From: Clostridia bacterium
GTDB taxonomy: Bacteria > Bacillota > Clostridia > Oscillospirales > Acutalibacteraceae
DNA: 64,000 bases
Assembly (NCBI GenBank): GCA_017415025.1
Contig: JAFQJH010000010.1
Location: 60,888 to 124,887 of the forward strand
Direction: 5' to 3'
Shown here: positions 46,641 through 55,041 of the stretch, one piece after another
How positions within the stretch are numbered: the first letter of the stretch is position 1
Layout of the letters: every line of letters starts with the position of its first letter
Notes under the pieces: model-generated
Told to the model about the DNA's origin: nothing
Database searches by the model: none
Seen by the model: the letters and a program-made list of their open reading frames with translations, nothing else
Made by a program: the position numbers and the translations under genes

Positions 46641-47220
46641 ATTTGCTGTATTTTTCAATCGCTTCGCGGATTTTATCCGCGCCCTCACCGTTCTGTGCCG
46701 AGAACGGAATCGCTTCGATATCACCGAATTCCGCAAGCTCGTCTTTGATAGCCTCAAGACGCTTTGTGCGTTCGGTTTTATTGAGCTTATCGCTCTTTGT
46801 CATAACGACAATAAAGTCAAAGCCTGCCGACTGCATAAAGCGCATCATATCAAGGTCATCTTTTGTAACGGGGTGGCGCATATCCGTAAGCTGAACAACG
46901 AGCCTTATGTTTCTTCCCGAATTGAAGTAGCCCTCCATAAGGTCAGCCCAACGCTTTTTTTCGTTGAAATTGACCTTTGCATAGCCGTAACCGGGGAGGT
47001 CAACGAGCTTTACACCGTCACAGTCGAAGAAATTGACGGTAACCGTCTTACCCGGAACAGAGCTGACACGGGCAAGATTTTTTCGGTTAAGAACCTTGTT
47101 GAGCATTGAGGATTTGCCGACGTTGGAACGTCCTGCAAACGCGATTTCGACCGCATCCGATTTCGGTAACTGCTGACTTGTGCCGTAGGATGCCTCATAT
47201 TTAACCTTGTCAAATCTCAT
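46639..47220 (-). CDS. engB: Ribosome-biogenesis GTPase EngB/YsxC
   Basis: 193 residues: G1 GRSNVGKSSML, G2 region PGKTVTVNFF, G3 DLPGYGYA, G4 TKSDK and G5 FSAQNG, the standard EngB set. It acts in assembly of the large ribosomal subunit. It follows lon by 12 nt, as in Bacillus. Confidence 0.96.
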   Translation of the reverse strand: MRFDKVKYEASYGTSQQLPKSDAVEIAFAGRSNVGKSSMLNKVLNRKNLARVSSVPGKTVTVNFFDCDGVKLVDLPGYGYAKVNFNEKKRWADLMEGYFNSGRNIRLVVQLTDMRHPVTKDDLDMMRFMQSAGFDFIVVMTKSDKLNKTERTKRLEAIKDELAEFGDIEAIPFSAQNGEGADKIREAIEKYSK

Positions 47221-47232
47221 TGTTCAACCTCC

Positions 47233-49635
47233 TCAGGTTCTCATAATGTTATAGCCGACTTCCTTTTTGTTTGCAATTGCGGCAACCGCCTTTTTCTCCT
47301 CGGTCTTTTTAACTAATGCGTTATCAAAAACCTCGTCAAGGCTTGTAACGGGGATAAATTTTATCGAAGCCTTTACCTTTTCGTCAACATCGGCAAGGTC
47401 TGCCGCATTTTTCTTCGGAATTATTACCTGCTTCATACCCATTCTGTAAGCTGCCATTGACTTTTCGCGAAGACCGCCGATTGGCATAACTCTTCCGCGG
47501 AGCGAGATTTCACCCGTCATTGCGGTATGGCTGTCAACGGGAGTTTCCGTAAGCGCGGAGAGAAGAGCCGTTGCCATTGTTACACCTGCCGACGGGCCGT
47601 CCTTAGGAACTGCGCCCTCGGGAACGTGGATATGAATATCCTTTTCCTTGTAGAATTTCGGATTGATTCCGTACTTATCTACACGGCTTCTGATAAAGCT
47701 GATAGCCGCCATTGCGGATTCCTTCATAACATCGCCGAGCGAGCCTGTAAGCTCGACCTTGCCCGTACCCTCAAGCACGGCAACCTCGACCTGAAGCATC
47801 TCGCCGCCAACACTTGTCCACGCAAGTCCGTTTACAACACCGACCGCTGACTCCTCGTCGATTGTTTCTGGAATATATTTTTTCGGACCGAGGAGCTTTT
47901 CAAGGTCGCTGACCTTTACAGAAACCGCAGTCTCCTCACCGCCGACAATCGCCACCGCACCCTTTCTGCAAAGGGCGGCAATCTGCTGTTCCAAACGGCG
48001 GACACCTGCCTCGCGGGTATATCCGTCAACAACATCCCTCAATGCCTTGTCGTTAATTTTAAACGTCTTCGAATCAAGTCCGTGGAGCTTTATCTGCTTC
48101 GGAACGAGATGCTTTTTAGCAATATTGAACTTCTCCTCATGCGTATAACTCGGAAGCTCTATAACCTCCATTCTGTCGAGCAGAGGTGCGGGGATTGTTG
48201 ATCTGTCGTTAGCTGTTGTGATGAACATAACCTTGCTCAGATCAAACGGCATATCAATATAATGGTCGGTGAAGGTGCCGTTCTGCTCACCGTCAAGCAC
48301 CTCGAGAAGCGCGGACGAGGGATCGCCCTTGTAGTCCGAGCCGAGCTTGTCAATTTCATCAAGAAGAATAATCGGATTTTTAGTTCCTGCGGACTTTACC
48401 GCGGCAATAATTCTGCCGGGCATTGAGCCGATATAGGTCTTTCTGTGACCGCGGATTTCAGCCTCATCGTGAACGCCGCCGAGAGAAACACGGGAGAACT
48501 TTCTGCCCATAGCCTCGGCAACACTCTTTGCGATTGAGGTTTTGCCGACACCCGGAGGGCCGACGAAGCAGAGGGTCTGTCCGTAGCCGCCGTCGGAAAG
48601 CTTGCGAACGGCAAGAGCCTCAATAATTCTTTCTTTAATTTTATCCATTCCGTAATGGTCACGGTCAAGAATCTTTCTTGCGTGTGCAAGGTTTAAATTG
48701 TCCTCGGTCAGCTTGTTCCACGGCAGATCAATGCAGGTTTCAATGTAAACCCTGCTGACGGTTGCTTCGGGTGTAGTCGGTGACATTCTTTCAAGACGCG
48801 CACATTCCTTAAGAAGCTTCTTTTCGCTTTCCTCTTCGAGACCGAGAGCCTTGATTTTTTCTCTGAAGGTTTCACACTCTTCGAGCGGAGACACTCCGTC
48901 GTTAAGCTCATCGGAAATTACACGCATCTGCTCGTGAAGATAATATTCACGCTGACTTTTATCTATATTTTCCTGCACCTTGCGGTTGATGTCGTTTTCA
49001 AGGCGCATCAGGTCGCCTTCCTTTGCAAGAAGACAGCAGACCTTTTCGAGCCTGCGCAGAGGATTGACCTCGTTGAGAATCGTCTGTCGCTTTTTATATT
49101 CAAGCATAATGTTGCCTGCGATATAATCGGCAAGCTCACCCGCTCCGTTTTTCTCTAGCACCTCGAGGATGAGGTCACCCGGCATCTGCGGTGCAACGTC
49201 TGCATAATCTTCAAAATAGTCCTTGGTCTGGCGCACAAGAGCAGTTTCGTAGTCCTTTTCCTCCGCCTTGATTACAGTTGTTCTGCGAGCCTTGACGTCA
49301 GCGATAAGATACGGCTGAGTCTGGAGCATATCAACAAGAGAAGCGCGGTAAAGTCCCTCGACGGAAATGCGGATTGTGTCCGTATTCGGGAGTCTTAAAA
49401 TATGACTGATTTTTGCAACCGTACCCATTTTGAAAAGCTGTTCAAAATCGGGCTCGTCGTCGCGGATATCCTTCTGCGCAACAAGGAAAATCTCCCTTTC
49501 ATCTGCCATTGCCGCCTTGATTGCATCTATCGAACGCTGTCTGCCGACGTCAAAATTCAGTGTCATTCCGGGGAAGATAACGAGTCCCCTGAGTGCCACA
49601 GTCGGCATAACCTTATAATCATTCAATCTGTTCAA
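47233..49635 (-). CDS. lon: Lon protease
   Basis: 800 residues from a TTG (49635), 8 nt after TTGGAG. N-terminal substrate domain, AAA+ domain with Walker [17 protein letters not shown] and Walker [11 protein letters not shown], and a C-terminal protease domain with the catalytic Ser in [17 protein letters not shown] and Lys in the downstream [11 protein letters not shown] region. ATP-dependent degradation of misfolded and regulatory proteins. No sign of frame damage. Confidence 0.97.
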   Translation of the reverse strand: MNRLNDYKVMPTVALRGLVIFPGMTLNFDVGRQRSIDAIKAAMADEREIFLVAQKDIRDDEPDFEQLFKMGTVAKISHILRLPNTDTIRISVEGLYRASLVDMLQTQPYLIADVKARRTTVIKAEEKDYETALVRQTKDYFEDYADVAPQMPGDLILEVLEKNGAGELADYIAGNIMLEYKKRQTILNEVNPLRRLEKVCCLLAKEGDLMRLENDINRKVQENIDKSQREYYLHEQMRVISDELNDGVSPLEECETFREKIKALGLEEESEKKLLKECARLERMSPTTPEATVSRVYIETCIDLPWNKLTEDNLNLAHARKILDRDHYGMDKIKERIIEALAVRKLSDGGYGQTLCFVGPPGVGKTSIAKSVAEAMGRKFSRVSLGGVHDEAEIRGHRKTYIGSMPGRIIAAVKSAGTKNPIILLDEIDKLGSDYKGDPSSALLEVLDGEQNGTFTDHYIDMPFDLSKVMFITTANDRSTIPAPLLDRMEVIELPSYTHEEKFNIAKKHLVPKQIKLHGLDSKTFKINDKALRDVVDGYTREAGVRRLEQQIAALCRKGAVAIVGGEETAVSVKVSDLEKLLGPKKYIPETIDEESAVGVVNGLAWTSVGGEMLQVEVAVLEGTGKVELTGSLGDVMKESAMAAISFIRSRVDKYGINPKFYKEKDIHIHVPEGAVPKDGPSAGVTMATALLSALTETPVDSHTAMTGEISLRGRVMPIGGLREKSMAAYRMGMKQVIIPKKNAADLADVDEKVKASIKFIPVTSLDEVFDNALVKKTEEKKAVAAIANKKEVGYNIMRT

Positions 49636-49782
49636 AAAATCAACTCCAAAAGTTTAAAAAACGATATATGACGACATTATACATTAATTTTATTCTTTTT
49701 TCAACCTAAAAAGATTGTCTGTACTGTTGTAAATTGACAAAAGCGGTGATAAAATAAAAACATCACATTAACGGAGCAGCTT

Positions 49783-50616
49783 ATGGAAAGACATCAGCTT
49801 ATTGAACGAAGCATTATCAAGAAATACCGAAAGTCAATATGGAACAATTTTGTTGCCGCAATTAAGGATTATGAGCTTATCCGCGAGGGCGACAGGATTG
49901 CCGTGTGCATTTCGGGCGGCAAGGATTCTATGCTGCTTGCCAAATGTATGCAGCACCTGCAGAAATACAGCGATTTTGAGTTCGGAGTTGAATACATCGT
50001 TATGGATCCCGGCTACAATCCCGAAAACCGTGAAAAAATAATCGAGAACGCAAAAATCCTCGACCTTCCGATAACAGTCTTCGATTCCCCTATTTTTAAT
50101 TCCGTGCAGAATGTCGGCGGCGGTACACCGTGCTACCTTTGCGCAAGGATGCGCCGCGGCTACCTCTACAAGCAGGCGCAGGATATGGGTTGTAACAAAA
50201 TTGCCCTCGGCCACCACTTTGACGATGCAATCGAGACAACGCTGATGAGTATGCTTTACGGTGCGGAGATAAAAACAATGATGCCGAAGCTCAAAAGCAC
50301 CAACTTTGAGGGAATGGAGCTTATCCGTCCGCTTTATATGGTGCGAGAGAGGGATATCATTGCTTGGGCGAGGTACAACGAGCTCGAATTCATCCGTTGC
50401 GCGTGCAGTGTAACGCAGAAAAACGAAGCCAACTGTGACGGCTCAAAGCGGCAGGAGGTCAAGGAGCTTATCCGAAAGCTCACCGCCGAAAACGATAAGG
50501 TCGATATGAATATTTTTAAAAGCATTCACAACGTCAACCTTGCAACGGTAGTCGGATACCGCGACCGCGACGGCGGAGAGGTACATCTCTTCACCGAAAA
50601 TTACGACAAAGAGTGA
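49783..50616 (+). CDS. TtcA/TilS-like PP-loop ATPase, probable tRNA thiolase
   Basis: 277 residues. PP-loop VCISGGKDSMLLAKCM; CYLCARMRRGYLYKQAQDMGCNKIALGHHFDDAIET is the TtcA-type cysteine pair and family core; a later Cys pair CACSV completes the possible cluster ligands. TtcA makes 2-thiocytidine in tRNA with an Fe-S cluster; firmicute relatives may act on other positions. It is first of three overlapping genes (GTGA overlap with the next). Confidence 0.87.
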   Translation: MERHQLIERSIIKKYRKSIWNNFVAAIKDYELIREGDRIAVCISGGKDSMLLAKCMQHLQKYSDFEFGVEYIVMDPGYNPENREKIIENAKILDLPITVFDSPIFNSVQNVGGGTPCYLCARMRRGYLYKQAQDMGCNKIALGHHFDDAIETTLMSMLYGAEIKTMMPKLKSTNFEGMELIRPLYMVRERDIIAWARYNELEFIRCACSVTQKNEANCDGSKRQEVKELIRKLTAENDKVDMNIFKSIHNVNLATVVGYRDRDGGEVHLFTENYDKE

Positions 50617-50624
50617 ACAGAAAA

Positions 50625-51242
50625 ATGATATATTTTTTTGAAAATTATGACGGATTTTTCTGCGAAAAATTTTTGGATTTTTTGCCCGAAAACCGCAGAG
50701 AAAAATTTGAAAGGTTAAAGAAAAAAAGAGACAAAGAAAACTGCGTAATTTCTTATCTCCTTTTGAAAAAAGCTCTCGCTGATTTCGGGATAAATAATTT
50801 TGAAATTGAAGTCGGTGAAAACGGAAAACCGTTTTTGAAAAATAACGAAAACATATTTTTCAACATCAGCCACACGGACGGCGGAGTTGCCGTCGTTGCC
50901 GACGAAAGCCCCGTAGGCATTGACATTCAGGACATTCTGCCCGTTCGCGCGGGTGTTATTGAGCGGTGCTTTTCCGAAAATGAAAGAGAGATAATTTCAA
51001 AAAGCAATTCACCCGAAAGAGAGTTCACTCGGCTGTGGACGCTAAAAGAAAGTGCAGTAAAATTCAGCGGAGAAACCGTTGCGGAATTAAAAATTTATTG
51101 CTTTGAAAACAGCGGAAAAGCGTTTAAAAAATACGGTAAAAAATTTACAACCTTTGAAAGAAAAAATCTCTTTATTTCCATATGCGGAGAAAGAGAATTT
51201 TCCGAGATAAAAGAAATCAAAAGCTTGGAGGAGATTTTATGA
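50625..51242 (+). CDS. Sfp-type 4'-phosphopantetheinyl transferase
   Basis: 205 residues from ATG 50625; a GTG at 50613 overlaps the previous stop and is the other option. The motifs are KPFLKNNENIFFNISHTDG, the Mg-binding PVGIDIQDI and WTLKESAVKFSGE (WxxKE-xxxK). It attaches the phosphopantetheine arm to a carrier protein. No carrier-protein or biosynthetic cluster is nearby, so it may serve fatty acid ACP. AT-richer than its neighbours. Confidence 0.88.
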   Translation: MIYFFENYDGFFCEKFLDFLPENRREKFERLKKKRDKENCVISYLLLKKALADFGINNFEIEVGENGKPFLKNNENIFFNISHTDGGVAVVADESPVGIDIQDILPVRAGVIERCFSENEREIISKSNSPEREFTRLWTLKESAVKFSGETVAELKIYCFENSGKAFKKYGKKFTTFERKNLFISICGEREFSEIKEIKSLEEIL

Positions 51243-51871
51243 AAATTTTATTTCAGGGCGACAGCATAACGGATGCCGACCGCAACCGCGACGACATCCA
51301 CGACCTTGGTAACGGCTACCCCAAATATGCCGCAAAATACCTTACCGATTATTTTGAGGGAATGGATTTCGAGTTCATCGACCTTGGCATCAGCGGCAAC
51401 CAGACCATTGACCTTGTGGACAGACTTGAGAGCGATTTTATCGAGATTCAGCCCGATATCGTCTCAATTCTGATTGGTGTTAATGACACCTGGCACAGGG
51501 CAGAAAACAGAGAGTGGCTCTCAAACGAAAAGTTCGAGGAAAACTACCGCACGGTGCTTGAAGCAATAAAGAAAGAAACGAACGCAAAAATTGTTATGAT
51601 TGAGCAGTTCCTCCTCCCTGCCGAGGATAAGCTCTATTTCCGTGAGGACCTTGACCCGAAAATCCAGATTGTCCGTAAGCTCGCAAGAGAATACGCAGAC
51701 CTCTTTATTCCGCTCGACGGCATCCTCGCCGCCGCTTGTGTCAAAACGGATTGGAAGGCTTTTTCTGAGGACGGAGTTCACCCCACATACGGCATCGGCG
51801 CAGATTTCATCGGTCATATCTACGCAGACTACGTTGCCGAGGTTATTGAGGAAGTACATTCACAGTCATAA
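51239..51871 (+). CDS. SGNH/GDSL hydrolase
   Basis: 210 residues from ATG 51239 (GGAGGAG upstream), overlapping the previous stop by ATGA. Block I FQGDSITDADRNR (catalytic Ser), block II Gly in ISGNQT, block III IGVNDTW, block V DGVHPTYGIG (Asp and His). No signal peptide. Probably an esterase acting on acylated sugars or lipids; substrate unknown. Confidence 0.9.
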   Translation: MKILFQGDSITDADRNRDDIHDLGNGYPKYAAKYLTDYFEGMDFEFIDLGISGNQTIDLVDRLESDFIEIQPDIVSILIGVNDTWHRAENREWLSNEKFEENYRTVLEAIKKETNAKIVMIEQFLLPAEDKLYFREDLDPKIQIVRKLAREYADLFIPLDGILAAACVKTDWKAFSEDGVHPTYGIGADFIGHIYADYVAEVIEEVHSQS

Positions 51872-51879
51872 TTGATTTC

Positions 51880-51926
51880 AAATCCAAGTCTTTTTATCGG
51901 TTAAAGGCTTGGATTTTATTTTTATT
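51880..51926 (+). terminator. Terminator after the SGNH hydrolase gene
   Basis: AAATCCAAG pairs with CTTGGATTT around a 19-nt loop with its own TTT/AAA pairing, followed by TATTTTTATT. Confidence 0.8.
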
Positions 51927-51947
51927 ATATATTTTTGAAATTTTGTA

Positions 51948-51976
51948 TTGACAACCGCAAAAACTTATGATATTAT
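51948..51976 (+). promoter_or_regulatory. Promoter of the tRNA-Ser genes
   Basis: TTGACA (51948-51953), 17 bp, TATTAT (51971-51976), 13 nt upstream of the tRNA 5' end. Confidence 0.8.
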
Positions 51977-51988
51977 ATTCGAGCATTC

Positions 51989-52077
51989 GGAGAGATACCG
52001 AAGTGGTTATAACGGAACGGTCTTGAAAACCGTCGTACGGCAACGTACCGTGGGTTCGAATCCCACTCTCTCCGCCA
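51989..52077 (+). tRNA. tRNA-Ser(TGA)
   Basis: Acceptor GGAGAGA/TCTCTCC with discriminator G and encoded CCA (52075-52077). Anticodon loop CTTGAAA with anticodon TGA at 52024-52026, flanked by ACGGT/ACCGT. A long variable arm (GTACGgcaaCGTAC) marks a class II tRNA. Confidence 0.97.
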
Positions 52078-52082
52078 CACTG

Positions 52083-52113
52083 AGTAAGACTTCCTTTTAC
52101 AGGAAGTCTTACT
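52083..52113 (+). terminator. Perfect hairpin between the tRNA genes
   Basis: AGTAAGACTTCC pairs perfectly with GGAAGTCTTACT across TTTTACA. It lacks a U-tract, so it may direct 3' processing or be a weak terminator. Confidence 0.6.
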
Positions 52114-52149
52114 TGTAAAGAACAGAATATTTCGGTTTTGTTCACCAAT

Positions 52150-52239
52150 GGAGGATTACTCAAGTGGTGAAGAGGCTCCCCTGCTAAGGGAGTAGGTCGG
52201 GTAACCGGCGCGAGGGTTCAAATCCCTTGTCCTCCGCCA
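52150..52239 (+). tRNA. tRNA-Ser(GCT)
   Basis: Acceptor GGAGGAT/GTCCTCC, discriminator G, encoded CCA (52237-52239). Anticodon stem CTCCC/GGGAG with loop CTGCTAA, anticodon GCT at 52183-52185. Long variable arm. T-arm GAGGG-TTCAAAT-CCCTT. Its last 18 bases plus the following GAAAAG are duplicated at 52426-52449. Confidence 0.97.
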
Positions 52240-52288
52240 GAAAAGCAACTATGACACGAAGTGTTATGGTTGCTTTTCTGTTTTGTTT
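52238..52288 (+). terminator. Terminator after tRNA-Ser(GCT)
   Basis: CAGAAAAGCAAC pairs with GTTGCTTTTCTG, with ACAC/GTGT inside, followed by TTTTGTTT. Its 5' arm starts in the CA of the encoded CCA. Confidence 0.85.
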
Positions 52289-52290
52289 AA

Positions 52291-52443
52291 GGAGAGGGAT
52301 TTGAACCCCAAGGGGGTGAGGAACGTTAAGAAAACAGTCCGGCGGACTGTTTTTAGTTCCGAAGTCTGAGGCGGGTACTGTTGCAACGCAACGGTCGCCG
52401 AGGACGTAGCCCGTGAAACGGGCGTATCCCTTGTCCTCCGCCA
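52291..52443 (+). ncRNA. Structured tRNA-Ser-derived element, possible non-coding RNA
   Basis: A 153-nt segment that can close on itself: GGAGAGGGAT (52291-52300) pairs with ATCCCTTGTCC (52426-52436) with one bulge. Inside are GGAAC/GTTCC enclosing AAAACAGTCC/GGACTGTTTT (52320-52360), GGCG...ACTGTTGC/GCAACGGT...CGCC (52370-52399) and GCCCGT/ACGGGC (52409-52423). It ends in TCCTCCGCCA like the tRNA, followed by its own terminator. Bases 52296-52308 are an exact inverted copy of the tRNA T-arm segment 52214-52226. Not coding on either strand in any convincing way. Confidence 0.5.
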
Positions 52444-52444
52444 G

Positions 52445-52490
52445 AAAAGACGCTTGATTTGTCAGCAGACAAATCAGGCGTCTTTTCAAC
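52445..52490 (+). terminator. Hairpin terminator after the structured element
   Basis: AAAAGACGCTTGATTTGT pairs with ACAAATCAGGCGTCTTTT (one mismatch) around CAGCAG. It ends in TTTTC. Confidence 0.7.
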
Positions 52491-52651
52491 TAAATCCGTC
52501 CTTGCGGACGGGATAAACCCCACTTGCGTGGGATGAAATCACTTTGTGATGAAATCCGACTTCGTCGGAATAAGGACGGATTTAATTTCATCTGCGAAGC
52601 GGATTTCATCCGAACACGGTGAGGATTTCATCGCGCTTTGCGCGATTTCAT
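52491..52651. repeat. Bilaterally symmetric hairpin array
   Basis: Small palindromes alternate with a 7-nt separator. Left half: CCGTCC-TTGC-GGACGG, (GATAAA), CCCAC-TTGC-GTGGG, ATGAAAT, CAC-TTT-GTG, ATGAAAT, CCGAC-TTC-GTCGG. Its ends TAAATCCGTCC (52491-52501) and GGACGGATTTA (52574-52584) are inverted repeats. Right half uses the inverse separator: ATTTCAT, CTGC-GAA-GCGG, ATTTCAT, CCGAACACGGTGAGG, ATTTCAT, CGCGC-TTT-GCGCG, ATTTCAT. The last separator (52645-52651) touches the -35 box of the four-helix-bundle gene. Confidence 0.8.
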
Positions 52652-52679
52652 TGAAAAGCTGATACATATATGATATAAT
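52651..52679 (+). promoter_or_regulatory. Promoter of the four-helix-bundle gene
   Basis: TTGAAA (52651-52656), 17 bp, TATAAT (52674-52679), followed by an AGAGGTGA ribosome site. The -35 box shares one base with the last ATTTCAT separator of the array. Confidence 0.75.
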
Positions 52680-52699
52680 TCCGACAAAGAGGTGATTTT

Positions 52700-53047
52700 A
52701 TGGCTGAGAATAAGCTCGCAGATATGTCCACAGAGTTTGCAATTAAAATATTAAATTTAACGAATAACATCAAGGGGCACTATTCTTTATCCAATCAGCT
52801 TGAGCGAAGCGGAACATCAATCGGTGCAAATATCCGCGAAGCAAAGTACGCACACAGTCGCCCCGATTTTATTGCCAAACTGCAAATCGCATTAAAAGAA
52901 TGCTACGAAACAGAATATTGGATTGAAATAGCACAGAAGGCAAACATCATATCTTCTGACATTACGAAAAGCATTTTGCACGACTGCGGCTCTATCCGCA
53001 GAATGCTCGTCTCCTCCATCAATACAGCAAAGGAGAACATCAAATGA
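52700..53047 (+). CDS. Four-helix-bundle protein (S23/Avd-like)
   Basis: 115 residues, all helical, with the family pattern FAIKILNLTNNIKGHYSLSNQLERSGTSIGANIREAKYAHSRPDFIAKLQIALKECYETEYWIEIA. This family includes proteins encoded in 23S rRNA intervening sequences and the Avd accessory protein of diversity-generating retroelements, which binds nucleic acid and reverse transcriptase. No reverse transcriptase or variable-repeat target is in the window. The gene is immediately downstream of a hairpin array and overlaps the next gene by 4 nt (ATGA). Confidence 0.9.
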   Translation: MAENKLADMSTEFAIKILNLTNNIKGHYSLSNQLERSGTSIGANIREAKYAHSRPDFIAKLQIALKECYETEYWIEIAQKANIISSDITKSILHDCGSIRRMLVSSINTAKENIK

Positions 53048-53472
53048 CTTATTCGTTGCTCACATCTTTAAAAGACTCTGATATTCCTCAGCTTCTTTCA
53101 AATCACCTTCTGCCCGAGGTGTCGCGTTTTATAGACATAAACGAGAAAAAATATTTTAAATATGTGACCAAAACCGAAAATGTGTTTTACTATAAAATTT
53201 CAGAAAACGGTAAGCTTATCGGAAGTGTCCACTGCGAGATATCAGGAACTGTTCTTTATGTATCGCTGCTCATTTTTCCTGAATTTCAGAATAACGGTTT
53301 TGGCACAAAAGTTATTAAAGACATTATCAGCGGAGCTCTTCCGCTTAACTTTTATTCAATCGAAATCTCAATCGACAAAACAAATCTGCCGTCTCTTCGA
53401 TTGTTTGAAAAAGTCGGTTTTATAAAAACCTCAGTCGACGGCGGGCTTGTTAATTATACATACATCAAATAA
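53044..53472 (+). CDS. GNAT-family acetyltransferase
   Basis: 142 residues with the GNAT acetyl-CoA-binding region VSLLIFPEFQNNGFGTKVIKDII (Q/N-x-x-G-x-G type) and the C-terminal EKVGFIKTSVDGGLVNY. Substrate unknown. ATGA overlap with the four-helix-bundle gene suggests joint expression. Confidence 0.85.
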   Translation: MTYSLLTSLKDSDIPQLLSNHLLPEVSRFIDINEKKYFKYVTKTENVFYYKISENGKLIGSVHCEISGTVLYVSLLIFPEFQNNGFGTKVIKDIISGALPLNFYSIEISIDKTNLPSLRLFEKVGFIKTSVDGGLVNYTYIK

Positions 53473-53487
53473 CTGCGAGGTGCCACA

Positions 53488-53973
53488 ATGGTCTATCCCA
53501 AAAACAATTCCCGTGTTTCAAAAATTGATACATACTTAAACTGTGCGGAGGTTTTCGCTTACCGCAGCACTTGTCTTAAAAGAAAATACGGAGCGGTCAT
53601 CGTCAAGGACGATGTTGTTATCTCAACGGGCTATAACGGCTCACCGCGAGGCTTTGAAAACTGCAGTGAAATCGGCTATTGTCCGCGTATGGAAAAGGAT
53701 ATGCATCAGGGTGAGGGCTACGGAATCTGCCGTGCCGTTCACGCCGAGATGAACGCTCTTCTCAACTGCTCACGTCAGCAGACTATCGGCGCCGACCTTT
53801 ACCTTGCAGGAATAAACCCCTCGGACAATTCCGTTCACCGCGCAAAGCCCTGTCCCGTCTGCGCAAGACAGATTATTCAGGCAGGCATCCGCAACGTTTA
53901 CCTTCGCGTGGGAGACGGCGCGGACAACTATATTGTAATACCCGCAAAAGAGCTTAAATGGTTGCAGGATTAA
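53488..53973 (+). CDS. Second dCMP deaminase-family protein
   Basis: 161 residues. Zinc site VHAEMNALLNC (His, catalytic Glu) and PCPVCARQI (two Cys), and substrate loop GYNGSPRGFENC. CxxxGYC and a His-rich insertion (MEKDMHQGEGYGICRAVHAE) fit deaminases with an extra metal site, such as ComEB-type enzymes. Paralogue of 28509-29009. It may deaminate dCMP or a modified base. Confidence 0.9.
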   Translation: MVYPKNNSRVSKIDTYLNCAEVFAYRSTCLKRKYGAVIVKDDVVISTGYNGSPRGFENCSEIGYCPRMEKDMHQGEGYGICRAVHAEMNALLNCSRQQTIGADLYLAGINPSDNSVHRAKPCPVCARQIIQAGIRNVYLRVGDGADNYIVIPAKELKWLQD

Positions 53974-53983
53974 GGAGATTATT

Positions 53984-54283
53984 ATGTCAGAGATTTTAGA
54001 AATTATTATGATAGTCAGCTTCGGCGCATCGTGGCCGATGAATGTGATGAAATCCTACAAGGCGCGCACCGCAAAGGGCAAGAGCCTCGCATTTTTACTG
54101 CTGATTTTCTTCGGTTATATCGCGGGCATTGCTTCAAAATTCCTGAATGAGGCGTATATGGCTTCATTCAGCGAAAAATGGTATGTGCTTTTCTTCTACT
54201 TTTTGAATTTATTTATGGTCGGTGCGGATTTGATCCTTTATTTCCGCAACAGAAATCTTGACAAAAAAGAGGCAAAGCAATGA
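53984..54283 (+). CDS. Small PQ-loop/SemiSWEET-like membrane protein
   Basis: 99 residues, three transmembrane helices, first helix with FGASWPMNVMKSYKARTAKGKSL, which resembles the PQ-loop motif of SemiSWEET half-transporters (a Pro followed by a basic stretch). A dimer could form a sugar or metabolite transporter; assignment is tentative. Overlaps the next gene by ATGA. Confidence 0.7.
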   Translation: MSEILEIIMIVSFGASWPMNVMKSYKARTAKGKSLAFLLLIFFGYIAGIASKFLNEAYMASFSEKWYVLFFYFLNLFMVGADLILYFRNRNLDKKEAKQ

Positions 54284-55002
54284 AAATTCTTTCAATCGGT
54301 AACAGCTTTTCCGAGGATGCTCAACGGTGGCTTAGTGCGCTCGCCTCGATGCACGGAACTGATATTTACTGCGTCAATCTTTACATCGGCGGATGCAGCC
54401 TCGAAACGCATTGGATAAACAACAAAGAAAACAACGCTTTTTATGACTATCAGATAAACGGTAAGCCTGCCGAGGAGAAAATCAGCATTGCCGATGCTCT
54501 TTCGCGCGAGAGCTGGGATATCGTAACGCTTCAGCAGGAAAGCAGTCTCAGCGGTATGCCCGAAAGCTATGAGCCGTATCTTTCGGATTTGCTCGGTACG
54601 GTCAGAGGCGCGCTCCCCTCGGCACGGATTTATCTGCACGAGACCTGGGCTTATGAAACCGACACCGATCACCCCGGTTTTATGAATTATAACTGCGATC
54701 AGCAGGAAATGTATTCACGGATTAAATCCGTGGTGAATTTCTTTTCGGAAAAATATGGTCTCCCGATACTTCCGACGGGAGATGTGATTCAAGCCTTGCG
54801 CAGAGAGTCGGAATTTGATTACCCGAACGGCGGCGCATCGCTTTGCCGTGACGGATATCATCTGACCTATGACCTCGGCCGCTTTGCCGCAGGTGCGGTC
54901 TGGTTTGTTACCCTTACGGGACAAAAAATTGAAGCTTCGGAGTTTGAGGATTTTGATAAATCCCTGCTTTCAAAAATAATTACCGTTGTAAACTCTATAT
55001 AA
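54280..55002 (+). CDS. DUF4886 protein (SGNH-like)
   Basis: 240 residues beginning MKILSIGNSFSEDAQRWL, the DUF4886 hallmark with a Ser in the position of the SGNH nucleophile, then WDIVTLQQESSLSG, IYLHETWAYETD and a C-terminal DGYHLTYDLGRFAAG with Asp and His of the dyad. Cytoplasmic by lack of a signal. Probably an esterase-type hydrolase on a carbohydrate substrate; not shown for this family to my knowledge. Confidence 0.85.
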   Translation: MKILSIGNSFSEDAQRWLSALASMHGTDIYCVNLYIGGCSLETHWINNKENNAFYDYQINGKPAEEKISIADALSRESWDIVTLQQESSLSGMPESYEPYLSDLLGTVRGALPSARIYLHETWAYETDTDHPGFMNYNCDQQEMYSRIKSVVNFFSEKYGLPILPTGDVIQALRRESEFDYPNGGASLCRDGYHLTYDLGRFAAGAVWFVTLTGQKIEASEFEDFDKSLLSKIITVVNSI

Positions 55003-55008
55003 ATAATC

Positions 55009-55039
55009 AAGCCGTCAGCATAAACTGACGGCTTTTATC
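55009..55039. terminator. Bidirectional terminator
   Basis: AAGCCGTCAG pairs with CTGACGGCTT across CATAAA, followed by TTATC on the plus strand; between convergent genes. Confidence 0.85.
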
Positions 55040-55041
55040 AT

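Larger units (their letters stand above)
52222..52449. repeat. 24-bp direct repeat of the tRNA-Ser 3' end (att-like)
   Basis: The 24-mer beginning ATCCCTTGTCCTCCGCCAGA and ending AAAG occurs exactly at 52222-52245 and 52426-52449, 204 bp apart. Duplication of a tRNA 3' end is the footprint left by site-specific integration, but the segment between is too short to hold a gene. It can also be read as two RNAs sharing a 3' end. Confidence 0.75.

Noticed and set aside
52222..52449. Integrated phage or island at tRNA-Ser
   Set aside because: The repeats are only 204 bp apart and no integrase gene is near; at most a remnant or a minimal element.
52184..52489. Minus-strand open frame across tRNA-Ser and the structured element
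   Set aside because: It reads the antisense of a tRNA (EDKGFEPSRR type), a known artefact.
52491..52651. CRISPR array
   Set aside because: The constant words are only 7 nt, the spacers are palindromes and not unique sequences of about 30 nt, and no cas genes are present.
52700..53047. Diversity-generating retroelement
   Set aside because: The protein resembles Avd, but no reverse transcriptase, template repeat or variable repeat is in the window.
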